DNA of 64,000 nt from CAZZCU01 sp964652825 (GCA_964652825.1 CAZZCU010000002.1:124001-188000), one strand, 5' to 3'. Positions 14,636 to 24,343 are shown, counted from the first letter of the stretch. Translations and numbers: made by a program. Notes: generated by a model not told the origin, from the letters alone.

Positions 14636-15467
14636 GGCGATAAGGTTTGCCGTCCGGTAAGGAGTACCATTGATCAGCTTGTAGCTCCACCAGGCGCGGC
14701 ATGCGTGTGCGAAACCGCATGGTAAAGTCTGCGGGATCGATTTCGCGCTTGCGGCATTTTTCGATAAAGTACATCCGTGAATGAAAGGTGACGTATTTAC
14801 CCTCGATGCCTTTACAGGCTTCATCGACAGGAATAACTTCGACGGTTTTTTGCGACCCCAAGGCCTCTGCGAACGCCCGGTCAAGAGTCGAAGGCATGTC
14901 GTCGCCGGGCTTTAAGGCCCCAAACTCTTCCCAGGTCAATGCTTCGATCGGCGCCTCAGGAGCATACTTCATCTTTTTGCGATGCTCCACGTAGCTTTCC
15001 CAATCCGGGAACAAACGTTTGACGCAGTTTTCCACGTAATAAACATCGGCATAGGAAAACGTCACGTACTTTTTATTAAACACCTGACAGCGACGCTGCT
15101 TTTGGTTGGGATCGCCGGCACCCGCAAGAATGGGTTCACCGACCTCAAGGCGAGCGATAACATCGGCTTCCACAGGTGTGATCGGCTTGCGCTGGCGATT
15201 GAGCGTAAAAACCAACTCGCTATTCTGAACTTCGCGCGCCGCGCAGTTCTCGACAAAATAAACATTCGCCGCATAACTGATATATTGACCTTCGTGACGG
15301 CGACAAACGGCTTTGCGCTGGTAGGGCGCGTACTCTTTCGGCTCCGTGGGTTCGTCTTTGATAAAATCCTTGGGATTGATCTCGCTGTCATCCACCTGCT
15401 GACCGGTAACCACCGTGCCAGGTGCAAATAACATCACCAAGATAAAACCCATGGTTAATCTAAACAT
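14628..15467 (-). CDS. Secreted protein with three paired-cysteine repeats, unknown function
   Basis: The start is the ATG at 15465-15467 (AAAGGCGG upstream), giving 279 residues with a signal peptide ending near VVTGQ. Three repeats of about 25 residues share the pattern C-x4-(E/N)-(G/K)-(Q/K)-Y-(I/V)-(S/T)-(Y/F)...Y-(F/Y)-(V/I)-E-x-C-x2-R. The cysteine pairs are C55/C75, C127/C148 and C218/C238, so each repeat may form one disulfide. The third reads CKGIEGKYVTF and YFIEKCRKRE. I know of no named family. The export signal and even cysteine count suit a periplasmic or surface protein. It converges with the receiver gene. Confidence 0.75.
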   Translation of the reverse strand: MFRLTMGFILVMLFAPGTVVTGQQVDDSEINPKDFIKDEPTEPKEYAPYQRKAVCRRHEGQYISYAANVYFVENCAAREVQNSELVFTLNRQRKPITPVEADVIARLEVGEPILAGAGDPNQKQRRCQVFNKKYVTFSYADVYYVENCVKRLFPDWESYVEHRKKMKYAPEAPIEALTWEEFGALKPGDDMPSTLDRAFAEALGSQKTVEVIPVDEACKGIEGKYVTFHSRMYFIEKCRKREIDPADFTMRFRTRMPRLVELQADQWYSLPDGKPYRPR

Positions 15468-15581
15468 AACCGCCTTTCGTAGCGAATGACCCAACGCTAA
15501 TATCGGCTTTTCGGCGCCAAAAGGTGACTAAAGCCGGCACTGGCTCGATCGCCTCGACGCCTTATTATACGAATTTAATAG

Positions 15582-15920
15582 TTATTTCTTGAGAGTGTTA
15601 TGAGATTGCAAAATACGCCGCTGCTCCGCCATGACCTTCGTCAGAGGAATACCGCGGCTCAGATGCAAAATAACCTGATCGTCATTGGCACGCAGGACTC
15701 TACCGATGACGGTGACCTTTTCTTTATCAAAAAACACGATGGTAGCTTGTAATGCCTCCGCAACGCCAAGCCAGCGCCCGGCATTGCGAGATACAAAGCG
15801 CACGCCCATTTCAGACAGATCGATGACATCAAAAGTTTCATTGCGCAGCATGATCTTGGGACGATCACCGACCGGATAGACGATACGAAAATAGGCGCGT
15901 TTTTGTTCTGTCTCTGCCAA
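15582..15920 (-). CDS. PilZ-domain protein (predicted c-di-GMP effector)
   Basis: The 112-residue protein is essentially one PilZ domain. The two c-di-GMP-binding motifs are present: RxxxR as R8-AYF-R12 and (D/N)xSxxG as D34-LSEM-G39. The rest is beta-rich. No ATG or GTG lies at the domain start, and TTG at 15918-15920 is the only likely codon, with a weak GAG upstream, so the exact start is uncertain. It would bind c-di-GMP and regulate motility, exopolysaccharide or another target. No GGDEF or EAL protein is in the window. Confidence 0.85.
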   Translation of the reverse strand: MAETEQKRAYFRIVYPVGDRPKIMLRNETFDVIDLSEMGVRFVSRNAGRWLGVAEALQATIVFFDKEKVTVIGRVLRANDDQVILHLSRGIPLTKVMAEQRRILQSHNTLKK

Positions 15921-15990
15921 ATCTGCGATCTCAGCTTGTGCTTGTGTGGATGAGTAACGGTCTTCTTATATTCAGTATAACATCGAAAAA

Positions 15991-17790
15991 CTATTCGTAA
16001 AGATTGGCGGCATCACTCGCACCCATGGTCACAGGACGATCAGGAAAGTATTCGCGCCAACGTTGATCGACCGTGGCACGCGTGGCGGGATCACAGAACA
16101 GCTCATCGGGGTACCACGGCTTCATGCGCGCATCGATCACAATGGGGAGTTCGTAAAGCAGGCGATGCCTATTGACACCACGACTATTGGCAAAAATATC
16201 GGCGGCGGGCTCAAAACGCGTAAACGTCGTCCATAAAAACGCGGCGTCCGAGGCCGTAGCTTTGGCGGCGTTATCCACCAGAACCACCAACGGCCATTCT
16301 TTGAGTACCGCTAGTTTTAAAATCTCAGCGGCCACGTCCGGATGATTTTTATAGGTATCGACTTCCAGCACCAAACAGCCCGGACAATAAACTCGCGCGG
16401 CACGAATGAGTTGGGTCGGTAAGGTCGCAGGAACGGTTGCCGGCAACTGACGGCGTGCGGCGCCCAGTCCGAGCATGACCCCCTTACTGCCTTTGTTAAT
16501 TTCCTTGGTTGAGTAATCAAGCGTATCCATGGAGACTTCGGAAATTACGAACAAGTCTGACGCCGGCTCAAAACGCGCCAGGATATGCGCCAAAAATTTG
16601 GAAAAGTTCTTTAGGTCGATACTTTGATCGGTACAAAGCAAAAATTTAGTTAAGGCCAACTGACCTTCGCCAAGAATACGAAACGCCGTGCTCATGGCTT
16701 CGCGACCATAACGCTCTTTTAAAACGACACCACTCAATGCATGGTAGCCGGTCTCGCCGTAGCTCCAGAGATCACGCACACCCGGCATGACCACCGGAAT
16801 CAGTGGGAACAACAACTCCTGCAGGTAATCGCCGATATAAAAATCTTCCTGACGTGGTTTGCCAACGACGGTCGCTGGATAAATCGCCCCATGCCGGTGA
16901 TAAATCGCCTGCGGACGAAATACCGGATAATCATGGCGCAAAGAGTAGTAACCATAGTGGTCACCGAACGGACCCTCGGGTCGGCGAATACCGGCTGGAA
17001 CACTCCCCACCAGACAAAACTCGGCTTCGGCAACCGCGGCCAAAGGATGACCTGCAATCGACGTGCGACCGAGTCGCTCGCCAGCAACCAACGACGCCAA
17101 CAGCAACTCCGGCACATTTTCCGGCAAAGGCGCGATCGCCGACAGAATCAGTGCCGGTGGCCCACCCAGATAAATACTCAGCGGCATGTCTTCGCGACGC
17201 TGCTCGTATTCGTAAAGATGGAAACCACCACCTTTGCCGATCTGAAAATGTACGCCGGTCTCGCGGGCGTCATGAATCTGAATGCGATACATGCCAAGAT
17301 TATCAGGATGCGGCTTGGTGCCCGGCGTATGCACCAACGGTAAAGTGATAAAAGGACCACCGTCCTCCGCCCAACTGGTCAAAGCCGGAAGCTGGGTAAG
17401 ATCGGCATCGGGAATCCTGCAGGCGAGCACCGGTGCTTTCGCCTGACGCTTAAAGCCGACACGCACGCCTTGGCGGGCAAGATCACGCATACCCCACAGT
17501 TTTTTTAACGACGGTGGCAGTAATTCATGGGGCAAGCGAGCAACCCGCTCAATAAATTCTTTTGGCCGCGTGCCAAAAGCCAACTCGACGCGCTCGCGGC
17601 TGCCGAACAAGTTGGTTGCCACCGGAAACCGCTTGCCGATCACATTACGAAACAACAATGCCGGACCGCCAGCGGCGATCACTCGACGATGAATTTCCGC
17701 CAGCTCCAGATGCGGATCGACCGGCACATCAACCTCGACGAGATCGCCGCGCCGACGTAGAGCCTCGATAAATTCCCCTAGATTACGCAT
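15991..17790 (-). CDS. UbiD-family prenylated-FMN decarboxylase
   Basis: The start is the ATG at 17788-17790 (AAGG upstream), giving 599 residues. UbiD enzymes use prenylated FMN, made by UbiX, to decarboxylate aromatic or unsaturated acids. The catalytic region PEGPFGDHYGYY closely matches that of E. coli UbiD (PEGPYGDHTGYY). The length exceeds E. coli UbiD (497) and is nearer to the ~600-residue enzymes annotated in futalosine menaquinone synthesis. Quinone biosynthesis is therefore likely but ubiquinone and menaquinone cannot be separated from this sequence alone. No ubiX or other quinone gene is adjacent. Confidence 0.9.
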   Translation of the reverse strand: MRNLGEFIEALRRRGDLVEVDVPVDPHLELAEIHRRVIAAGGPALLFRNVIGKRFPVATNLFGSRERVELAFGTRPKEFIERVARLPHELLPPSLKKLWGMRDLARQGVRVGFKRQAKAPVLACRIPDADLTQLPALTSWAEDGGPFITLPLVHTPGTKPHPDNLGMYRIQIHDARETGVHFQIGKGGGFHLYEYEQRREDMPLSIYLGGPPALILSAIAPLPENVPELLLASLVAGERLGRTSIAGHPLAAVAEAEFCLVGSVPAGIRRPEGPFGDHYGYYSLRHDYPVFRPQAIYHRHGAIYPATVVGKPRQEDFYIGDYLQELLFPLIPVVMPGVRDLWSYGETGYHALSGVVLKERYGREAMSTAFRILGEGQLALTKFLLCTDQSIDLKNFSKFLAHILARFEPASDLFVISEVSMDTLDYSTKEINKGSKGVMLGLGAARRQLPATVPATLPTQLIRAARVYCPGCLVLEVDTYKNHPDVAAEILKLAVLKEWPLVVLVDNAAKATASDAAFLWTTFTRFEPAADIFANSRGVNRHRLLYELPIVIDARMKPWYPDELFCDPATRATVDQRWREYFPDRPVTMGASDAANLYE

Positions 17791-18041
17791 CGTTGCCTTC
17801 AACCTTTTCTATTCATCAGGCCTGGCACCATACACCATTCCTTACCGTGCGGCAGTGTCAAAAAATTAGACAGTTCGGAGGGGGATACAACATCCCAGAG
17901 GGCACAGGACCCCTAATTTCATTGGGACTTTATCTGGCAAGGGACTTGCTCTTGCTGCTAACCAACGCCCTCGCATGGCGTTGTCGTTGTCCAGTGTGGA
18001 CTTGTTGTTGCTAAACCGTTGCTGTGGTGAGTGTGTAGATT

Positions 18042-18617
18042 ATGACGACGCAAGATTCAGGCTTCAAAAAAACTTTAGCTGGTATCCGCAATCTGGGCCT
18101 GGAAGCCAGTACCCGCACCAAAATGTTCCGTATCGCACGTGAATACACCATGGGCAAGAAACGTAAAAAGCTCATGGTATTCCTGATCGCGGTCATCGGC
18201 TTCTCCGGCTTAAGCTATGGTCTCTATCAAGGATTGGCCGGCGGCAAACGTTCGCAGCCATCGATCGCGCAAACAAAAACCGATTTTAAAGTTCCGACCT
18301 GGATGGGCGGCACCGGCAAACCCAAAAATGTCACTCTCGGTAAAAGCGTAGCCGTCGGCAATTATAAAGCCGTCAGCAAACATAAAAACAAGAGTAGCAA
18401 GAAAACGGTCGCTAAAGGCAAAGCTAAAAAGGGCAAATCCTACGCTAAAACCAGCAAAGGCAAAAAAACCAAATACACTGCTGCGAAAAAATCGCGCTCG
18501 GCAAATAAAGCTAAGTTAACAAAAAAATCACCGAGTAAAGGCAAGAAGTCAGTAGTCGCCAAGAGCAAAGCTAAGAAGAGCGGCAAGAAAAAATCCGCAC
18601 AGGTTGCGCGACGTTAA
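18042..18617 (+). CDS. Membrane-anchored lysine-rich (histone H1-like) protein
   Basis: The 191-residue protein has a basic N-terminal stretch (KKRKK near 39-43), one hydrophobic helix (about 44-66) and a C-terminal tail (about 100-191) made almost wholly of Lys, Ala, Ser and Gly in KAKK/SKGKK-type runs, as in bacterial histone H1-like proteins. The single membrane segment distinguishes it from ordinary H1-like proteins. If the tail is cytoplasmic it could tether DNA or RNA to the membrane; if periplasmic it could bind anionic envelope polymers. Both are inference. No ribosome site is obvious. It converges with metH. Confidence 0.75.
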   Translation: MTTQDSGFKKTLAGIRNLGLEASTRTKMFRIAREYTMGKKRKKLMVFLIAVIGFSGLSYGLYQGLAGGKRSQPSIAQTKTDFKVPTWMGGTGKPKNVTLGKSVAVGNYKAVSKHKNKSSKKTVAKGKAKKGKSYAKTSKGKKTKYTAAKKSRSANKAKLTKKSPSKGKKSVVAKSKAKKSGKKKSAQVARR

Positions 18618-18633
18618 TTTTCATTAGACCGAA

Positions 18634-21600
18634 TTAAACAGCAAAGTAGCGGGCTTGTGGATGCCAGGCGACAATCGCACAGGTCGATTGTTCCGGCACC
18701 ATCTGACCCGCATCGGTTAGTGACACACCAATGCGATCCGGCTGCAGGCACTTAAACAACAAAGCATTATCTTCTAGATTTGGGCAAGCGGGGTAGCCAA
18801 AGCTATAACGCGAGCCCTGATAGCCTTGAGCGAATAGCTGGCGCATGGATTTGGCATCGCGCTTATGTATGCCAAGCTCTTTGCGAATGCGTGCGTGCAA
18901 ATATTCCGCATACGCCTCGGCCATCTCCGTCGACAAACCGTGAAAATAAAAATATTCGGAATACTGATTGGCGGCATATAAACTTGCGGAAAATTCGCTA
19001 GCCACCGCACCCATAGTGACGATTTGCATCGGCAGAATATCGCGGCGACCGCTTTGCCGCGGCGCATAGAAATCCGACAAGCACAAACGCCGCCCACTGG
19101 CTTGACGAGGGAACTTAAACCGCACCAGCTCCTCAGCAGACTCCGGTTCGCTGTAAACAACCAAATCATTGCCATCAGCGGCGCAGGCAAAATAGCCATA
19201 GATGGCTTTTGGCGCCAGCAACTGATCTTTTTCAACCCGCGCCTTCCAGTAATTAAGGAGTGGCCGAGCTTTTTCATCGAGGATTTTTTTGAAAGCAGCT
19301 TCGCTTTTATCGCCCTGACTGAATTGCCAGCGCGTGCGCACCAGGGCGAATTCATCAAGATACTTGAACAGATCAGAGGGATTCAGTTCGAGAATTTTAG
19401 TTCCCCAAAACGGCGGCGGCGGCGCATCCGTCAGACGTTTAACCCAACCTGACTGCCCATACTCCGACAGTGGCGTCGCGCTATCACCGCGACGCACGGC
19501 GCGGACTTTTGGACCAGCGGGAACTTCGGTCTTCGGTACGGTGGTCGCAACGCGCGGCGCGTCAGTACCTGCCATGCCGGCCATCGCTGCCTGTCCGGTG
19601 ATTTGTCCCATGACACGCAGGCCCTCAAAAGCATCCGCAGCATAAAAAACTTTACCGTCATAAACCGCCTGACAATCCTCCTCGACGAACTTACGCGTCA
19701 AGGCCGCACCACCAAGAATTACCGGTACCTGTAACTGACGCCGCGACATCTCTTCGAGATCCGACTTCATGATCACTGTTGATTTCACTAACAGACCGGA
19801 TAAACCGATGGCATCCGGATTGACTTCCTTAAACTTCGCAAGAATCTGATCAATCGGTTGCTTGATACCCAGATTGACGACCTCGAAACCATTATTCGAC
19901 AGAATGATATCGACAAGATTCTTGCCGATGTCGTGCACGTCGCCTTTAACTGTAGCGAGAAGAATCCGACCCTTTTTGCTGTCGGCGTCTTTCTTGTCCA
20001 TGTACGGTTCGAGGTGGGCAACCGCCGCCTTCATCGCCTCAGCGGATTCCAACACAAACGGCAACTGCATCTCGCCAGCACCGAAACGCTCACCGACAAC
20101 GCGCATACCTTCGAGCAAAAAGTTATTGATGATATCAAGAGGCTTATGAATCTTGAGCGCCTCATTGAGGGTTGGAATAATTTCCAGCTTCTCGCCATCG
20201 ATAATATGCCCAGCTAAACGCTCAGGCAGTGGCAGGCTGCCTTTGGTCGCTTTATCCGCATCCAACTTGCGCGCATTCGCGCCGGAAAACTTGGCGAGAA
20301 TTTCCTTGAGCGGATCATAACCGGTGCTCCGACGATCAAACACCAAATCCTCGAAGAGACGGCGCTCATCATCGCTCAATTTAAACAAAGGAATAATTTT
20401 GCCGGCATTAGCGATCGCCATGTCCAAACCGTAATTAACCGCATGATAAAGCATCACACTGTTAAGAATACGTCGCGTTTGCGGCTCCAGACCAAAACTG
20501 ACATTCGACAAACCCAAGATAGTTTTGACGCCAGGCATCTCGGCTTTCACCAATTTGATCGCATCCAGCGTCGCGATCGCGCTTTTGCGAAACTCTTCAT
20601 CGCCAGAACCAAGCGTAAACGTCAGCGTGTCAAAAATAATATCTTCCGGTTTTAAACCGTAGTCTTCGTGCGCCATCTTGTAAATGCGCCGGGCGATTTC
20701 CAACTTCTTCTCGGCGGTCTTGGCCATGCCGTCTTCGTCGATGGTTAACGCCACCACGGCCGCACCATAGGTACGACATAGCTCCAAAACCTTGCGGGAT
20801 TTATCTTCCCCGTCTTCAAGATTTATGGAATTGACGATCGCTTTTCCGGGAACATAACGCAACGATTCCTCGATCACATCCACTTCGGTGGAATCGATCA
20901 TGATCGGAATGTTAACCTGGGTCACAACACGGCTTAAAAATTCCCGCATATCGCGTTTTTCGTCGCGACCGACATAAGCGGTGCAACAATCCAGTACATG
21001 CGCGCCTTCCTTGAGCTGACCTTTTGCTACCGTCACCAGACCGTCGTAATCATCTTTCTTGAGCATTTCGCGAAACAACTTGGAACCGTTGGCATTGGTA
21101 CGCTCACCAACAAATAGCGGTTTTGGCGACAGGTCCATCGGCACCACGGAATACAAACTAGCAACGGCGTTTTCGTATTGCGGCTGGCGTGTGGTCACCG
21201 CGCAATTGTTAAGCGTTTGCGCCAGTGCCTGGATATGTTCCGGTGTCGTGCCGCAACAACCGCCGGCGACATTGACACCAAAGCTGCGCACCATTTCACT
21301 GACCTTCTCGGCAAACACTTGTGGTCCCAGGGGATAAACGGTTTTACCTTTAACATTCTCCGGCAAGCCGGCATTCGGCAGACAACTCAGCAGAAACGGC
21401 GCGTTCTGACTGAGATATTGCAGATGCGGTCGCATCTCATCCGGTCCGGTTGCGCAATTCAAGCCCATAACGCCGATGGGGAACATCTCCAACACTGTCA
21501 GTGCTGTTTGAATATCCGAGCCGACCAACAAGGTGCCGGTCAATTCCACCGTAACCTGCGCCATCAGCGGTAAATGTTTATTGCGGGCACGCATCACTTC

Positions 21601-22131
21601 ATCAGCCGCGCGCAAGGCGATTTTTAGTTGCTGAATATCCTGGGCGGTTTCCATCAACAAGACATCGGCGCCACCATCGATCAGACCTTCGATTTGTACG
21701 CGATAACTCTGCAACATCTCAGCATAGGCGACGTGTCCCAGAGTCACCAACTTGGTGCCTGGTCCGATCGAGCCGACGACATAAGTCGGACGCGAAAAAC
21801 TTGCACAGACCTCACGCGCAAGTTGCGCGGCTGCGAAGTTCAATTCATAGGCGCGTTCGGGAATACCGTATTCAGCGAGCACGATAGGCGAGGCACCGAA
21901 AGTGTTGGTTTCAACAGCATCAGCACCGGCATTAAGATAGCTTGCATGCACGGTCTTGATCCAGTCAGGCCGCGTTACCGATAACAATTCATTGCAGCCA
22001 TCAAATGCCGCGCCGCCAAAATCGTCGGCACCCGGATCATATGCCTGCAATTGAGTTCCCATCGCGCCGTCCAGAATAACAACGCGATCACGGGCCATAT
22101 CCAACATGGAGAGTTTATTACTCAAGATCAT
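18634..22131 (-). CDS. metH: Cobalamin-dependent methionine synthase
   Basis: MetH makes methionine from homocysteine and methyl-tetrahydrofolate. All modules are present in 1165 residues. The homocysteine domain has zinc cysteines C226, C292 and C293. The folate-binding pterin domain follows (IMIDSTE, GLSNVSFGLEP). The cobalamin domain has GDVHDIGKN with axial His733. The C-terminal AdoMet reactivation domain has RYSFGYPACPNLED. The ATG overlaps the end of the ferredoxin gene by 14 bases, so the two should be translated together. A reactivation domain needs an electron donor, which the ferredoxin may supply. No cobalamin riboswitch was recognised. Confidence 0.98.
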   Translation of the reverse strand: MILSNKLSMLDMARDRVVILDGAMGTQLQAYDPGADDFGGAAFDGCNELLSVTRPDWIKTVHASYLNAGADAVETNTFGASPIVLAEYGIPERAYELNFAAAQLAREVCASFSRPTYVVGSIGPGTKLVTLGHVAYAEMLQSYRVQIEGLIDGGADVLLMETAQDIQQLKIALRAADEVMRARNKHLPLMAQVTVELTGTLLVGSDIQTALTVLEMFPIGVMGLNCATGPDEMRPHLQYLSQNAPFLLSCLPNAGLPENVKGKTVYPLGPQVFAEKVSEMVRSFGVNVAGGCCGTTPEHIQALAQTLNNCAVTTRQPQYENAVASLYSVVPMDLSPKPLFVGERTNANGSKLFREMLKKDDYDGLVTVAKGQLKEGAHVLDCCTAYVGRDEKRDMREFLSRVVTQVNIPIMIDSTEVDVIEESLRYVPGKAIVNSINLEDGEDKSRKVLELCRTYGAAVVALTIDEDGMAKTAEKKLEIARRIYKMAHEDYGLKPEDIIFDTLTFTLGSGDEEFRKSAIATLDAIKLVKAEMPGVKTILGLSNVSFGLEPQTRRILNSVMLYHAVNYGLDMAIANAGKIIPLFKLSDDERRLFEDLVFDRRSTGYDPLKEILAKFSGANARKLDADKATKGSLPLPERLAGHIIDGEKLEIIPTLNEALKIHKPLDIINNFLLEGMRVVGERFGAGEMQLPFVLESAEAMKAAVAHLEPYMDKKDADSKKGRILLATVKGDVHDIGKNLVDIILSNNGFEVVNLGIKQPIDQILAKFKEVNPDAIGLSGLLVKSTVIMKSDLEEMSRRQLQVPVILGGAALTRKFVEEDCQAVYDGKVFYAADAFEGLRVMGQITGQAAMAGMAGTDAPRVATTVPKTEVPAGPKVRAVRRGDSATPLSEYGQSGWVKRLTDAPPPPFWGTKILELNPSDLFKYLDEFALVRTRWQFSQGDKSEAAFKKILDEKARPLLNYWKARVEKDQLLAPKAIYGYFACAADGNDLVVYSEPESAEELVRFKFPRQASGRRLCLSDFYAPRQSGRRDILPMQIVTMGAVASEFSASLYAANQYSEYFYFHGLSTEMAEAYAEYLHARIRKELGIHKRDAKSMRQLFAQGYQGSRYSFGYPACPNLEDNALLFKCLQPDRIGVSLTDAGQMVPEQSTCAIVAWHPQARYFAV

Positions 22132-22417
22132 CCAGCCCTACGTAGCGCATCCGACAATCGCCGTTGATAGTCACCTGGCAGCCCAGACGCTCGTCAGTCG
22201 CCGCGCTAAAACCTTGCAGAAAATCACGTTCCTCCGCCTGCATCGGCAACAAATTCTCGGCGCCAGCCGTGACTTTAATGCGACAGGTTCCGCAGGTTCC
22301 GGAGCGACAGCCAAAGGTGATATCACAATCGACTTCCGACGCCAGATCAATCAGGCGCATGCCTGGATCAACCTCGACCTCTAAATCTTCGGATTCAAAA
22401 TAAACAATGGGAGGCAT
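22118..22417 (-). CDS. [2Fe-2S] ferredoxin, plant type, overlapping metH
   Basis: The 99-residue protein has the plant-type cluster spacing: C37-x4-C42-x2-C45 (CRSGTCGTC) and a distal C80 (LGCQV). Such ferredoxins carry one electron at low potential. The stop lies inside the first codons of metH. MetH is known to need reductive methylation of cob(II)alamin, by flavodoxin in E. coli, so this ferredoxin is a reasonable partner here (inference from gene overlap). The gene follows maf by 13 bases but lies on the same strand downstream of purD-maf, so all four may form one operon. Confidence 0.95.
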   Translation of the reverse strand: MPPIVYFESEDLEVEVDPGMRLIDLASEVDCDITFGCRSGTCGTCRIKVTAGAENLLPMQAEERDFLQGFSAATDERLGCQVTINGDCRMRYVGLDDLE

Positions 22418-22430
22418 TCATCATTCCTAG

Positions 22431-23042
22431 TTAGGGATAGCAGCCAAAATTCGTCGTCAGCATGTTCGTCAATTCCGCCATCGGCAAACCCACGACATTG
22501 GTGTACGAACCTTGAATGGCTTGCACAAAACAAGCGCCCAATCCCTGCGCGCCATAAGCGCCAGCTTTATCCATTGGTTCACCACTGTTAACGTAGTGCA
22601 GGATTTCCGTTTGGGAAAGCTTTTTAAACCGCACGGTTGTCGACACCACCTGAGCCTCCGTCCGCTCGCCACCATCAAGCCGTTGACTAACCACCAGGCC
22701 GGTTAAGACCAGATGCTCGCGACCGGATAAACGCGTTAGCATGGCGACGGCATTAGTGGTATCCTGCGGTTTTTCGAGAACGTCACCATCAACCACAACA
22801 ATCGTATCTGCACAGATTGCCAACACAGAGTCAGTCGCCGGCAATTGCGCCAGGACATCGACGATCTTTTCATGGCTATTGCGTATAACGTAAGCCTCAG
22901 GCAATTCACCCGCCTGCTGACGTTCGACGGTGCGGGGTTTGACGATAGTGAATGGGCGGCGCAGTAATTCCAACAACTCAACGCGACGCGGCGAACTGCT
23001 GCCCAGAATCCAACGCGGTGACACGGATGCTGACGGCGACAT
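22431..23042 (-). CDS. maf: Maf-family nucleoside triphosphate pyrophosphatase
   Basis: The start is the ATG at 23040-23042, 2 bases after the purD stop, with AAGGGG upstream; a longer frame to 23090 would overlap purD. The 203-residue protein has the Maf motifs GSSSPRR, ADTIVVVDG, LTRLSGREH and GEPMDKAGAYGAQG. Maf proteins hydrolyse non-canonical or modified nucleotides such as m5UTP and dTTP to the monophosphate. Placement between purD and the ferredoxin-metH pair suggests a nucleotide/one-carbon transcription unit. Confidence 0.93.
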   Translation of the reverse strand: MSPSASVSPRWILGSSSPRRVELLELLRRPFTIVKPRTVERQQAGELPEAYVIRNSHEKIVDVLAQLPATDSVLAICADTIVVVDGDVLEKPQDTTNAVAMLTRLSGREHLVLTGLVVSQRLDGGERTEAQVVSTTVRFKKLSQTEILHYVNSGEPMDKAGAYGAQGLGACFVQAIQGSYTNVVGLPMAELTNMLTTNFGCYP

Positions 23043-23044
23043 CG

Positions 23045-24343
23045 CTACAACCCCTTGGCGATGTCGGTCCGACAGTGCGCCTCTGGCCAAACGCGCCGGA
23101 CCGCCGCCACCAGTTGGTAGGCTTCGCTGCGCGCGGCGTCAAAATCGTCCCCTTTGCCGACCAGGGTTAATACCCTACCCTTGGCCGGTACCACGTCCCC
23201 GGGCTTTGCGGCCGCCAGCACGGACGCCGTAAATAAATGCGCCGCCGGACGCAAACGACGCAACTCGGCAAGCGCGATCACGGCCTCATGATTGACTGAA
23301 TCATGACCAAACGGATAATGCGGCGAGGTCATCACCACGCCCACGGCCACGCCAGTGCTCCCAGGCACCGCACGCTGATTAGATTTGTTGAGCCCCAACA
23401 CGTCCAGAATATCCGCCAACCAATCGCCACTATCCCGAACCGCAAGAACCTGTGCCTCGGGGTCGCCAAGACGAACATTGAATTCAACCACGCGCGGACC
23501 GCCAGTCGTCCACATCAAGCCGACATACAACCAGCCAACATAAGTAATACCGCGTTGCTGTAGCTCCCGCATGACCGGCTGTACCACCTGCGTCTCAATC
23601 TGCACCGCCGCGTCGGTCGGCAACCACGGCACTGGCGTATAGCAGCCCATGCCACCTGTATTTGGTCCCTGATCGTTATCCTGCAAACGCTTGTAATCAA
23701 CAGCAAAGCCCAGAGATTTGGCGGTGCCGTGCTCACCCAGCAGCGTGAAATAAGAACATTCGCGGCCGATCATCAGCTCTTCGATAACCACAGTTGCGGC
23801 GGCCTGGCGCATATCGGTTTGATAAAGATGGCGCAAGGCTTCGGCAACCTCGGCTTCGGTTTGACAAACAAATACGCCTTTGCCGGCGGCAAGACCGCTG
23901 GCTTTAAGAACAACGCCACCCGTCGTCTTTAGACGCGACAACGCCTTGACCCTGCAATCGTCGACACCGATGGCAACTTCGTGAGCGGCGGTCGGCACGC
24001 CTGCCGCCTGCATCACCGATTTGGCGAAAGCTTTCGACGCTTCCAATTGTGCAGCCGCGGCTGACGGCCCAAAAACCTTGAAGCCCATGGCTTTTGCCTT
24101 GTCTGCCACACCGGCTGACAGCGGCGCCTCCGGGCCGATGATAATAAGTTCGACGTCTTTCGCGCGCGCGGCATGCAGCACCGCCTCGTAATCAGCGCCA
24201 GGCGCCAGTTCGAGAAATTCACCGGCTTCCAACATCCCCGGATTACCAGGCCATAGGTATAACTTGCCGAGCAGCGGCGATTGCGCCAGCTTCCACGCCA
24301 AGGCATTTTCGCGCGCGCCGGAGCCAATCAAGAGTACTTTCAA
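23045..24343 (-). CDS. purD: Phosphoribosylamine-glycine ligase (GAR synthetase)
   Basis: PurD joins glycine to phosphoribosylamine with ATP, the second step of purine synthesis. The 432-residue length is standard. The N-terminal signature MKVLLIGSGARENALAWKLA, the ATP-grasp loop GGVVLKASGLAAGKGVFV, and PNTGGMGCYTP and EFNVRLGDPEAQ are all present. It is the first gene of the purD-maf-ferredoxin-metH series. purH, its frequent neighbour, is absent here. Confidence 0.98.
   Translation of the reverse strand: MKVLLIGSGARENALAWKLAQSPLLGKLYLWPGNPGMLEAGEFLELAPGADYEAVLHAARAKDVELIIIGPEAPLSAGVADKAKAMGFKVFGPSAAAAQLEASKAFAKSVMQAAGVPTAAHEVAIGVDDCRVKALSRLKTTGGVVLKASGLAAGKGVFVCQTEAEVAEALRHLYQTDMRQAAATVVIEELMIGRECSYFTLLGEHGTAKSLGFAVDYKRLQDNDQGPNTGGMGCYTPVPWLPTDAAVQIETQVVQPVMRELQQRGITYVGWLYVGLMWTTGGPRVVEFNVRLGDPEAQVLAVRDSGDWLADILDVLGLNKSNQRAVPGSTGVAVGVVMTSPHYPFGHDSVNHEAVIALAELRRLRPAAHLFTASVLAAAKPGDVVPAKGRVLTLVGKGDDFDAARSEAYQLVAAVRRVWPEAHCRTDIAKGL

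Noticed and set aside
16741..17343. 200-codon frame opposite the UbiD-family gene
   Set aside because: Antisense to conserved catalytic regions, no start signal and no recognisable protein.
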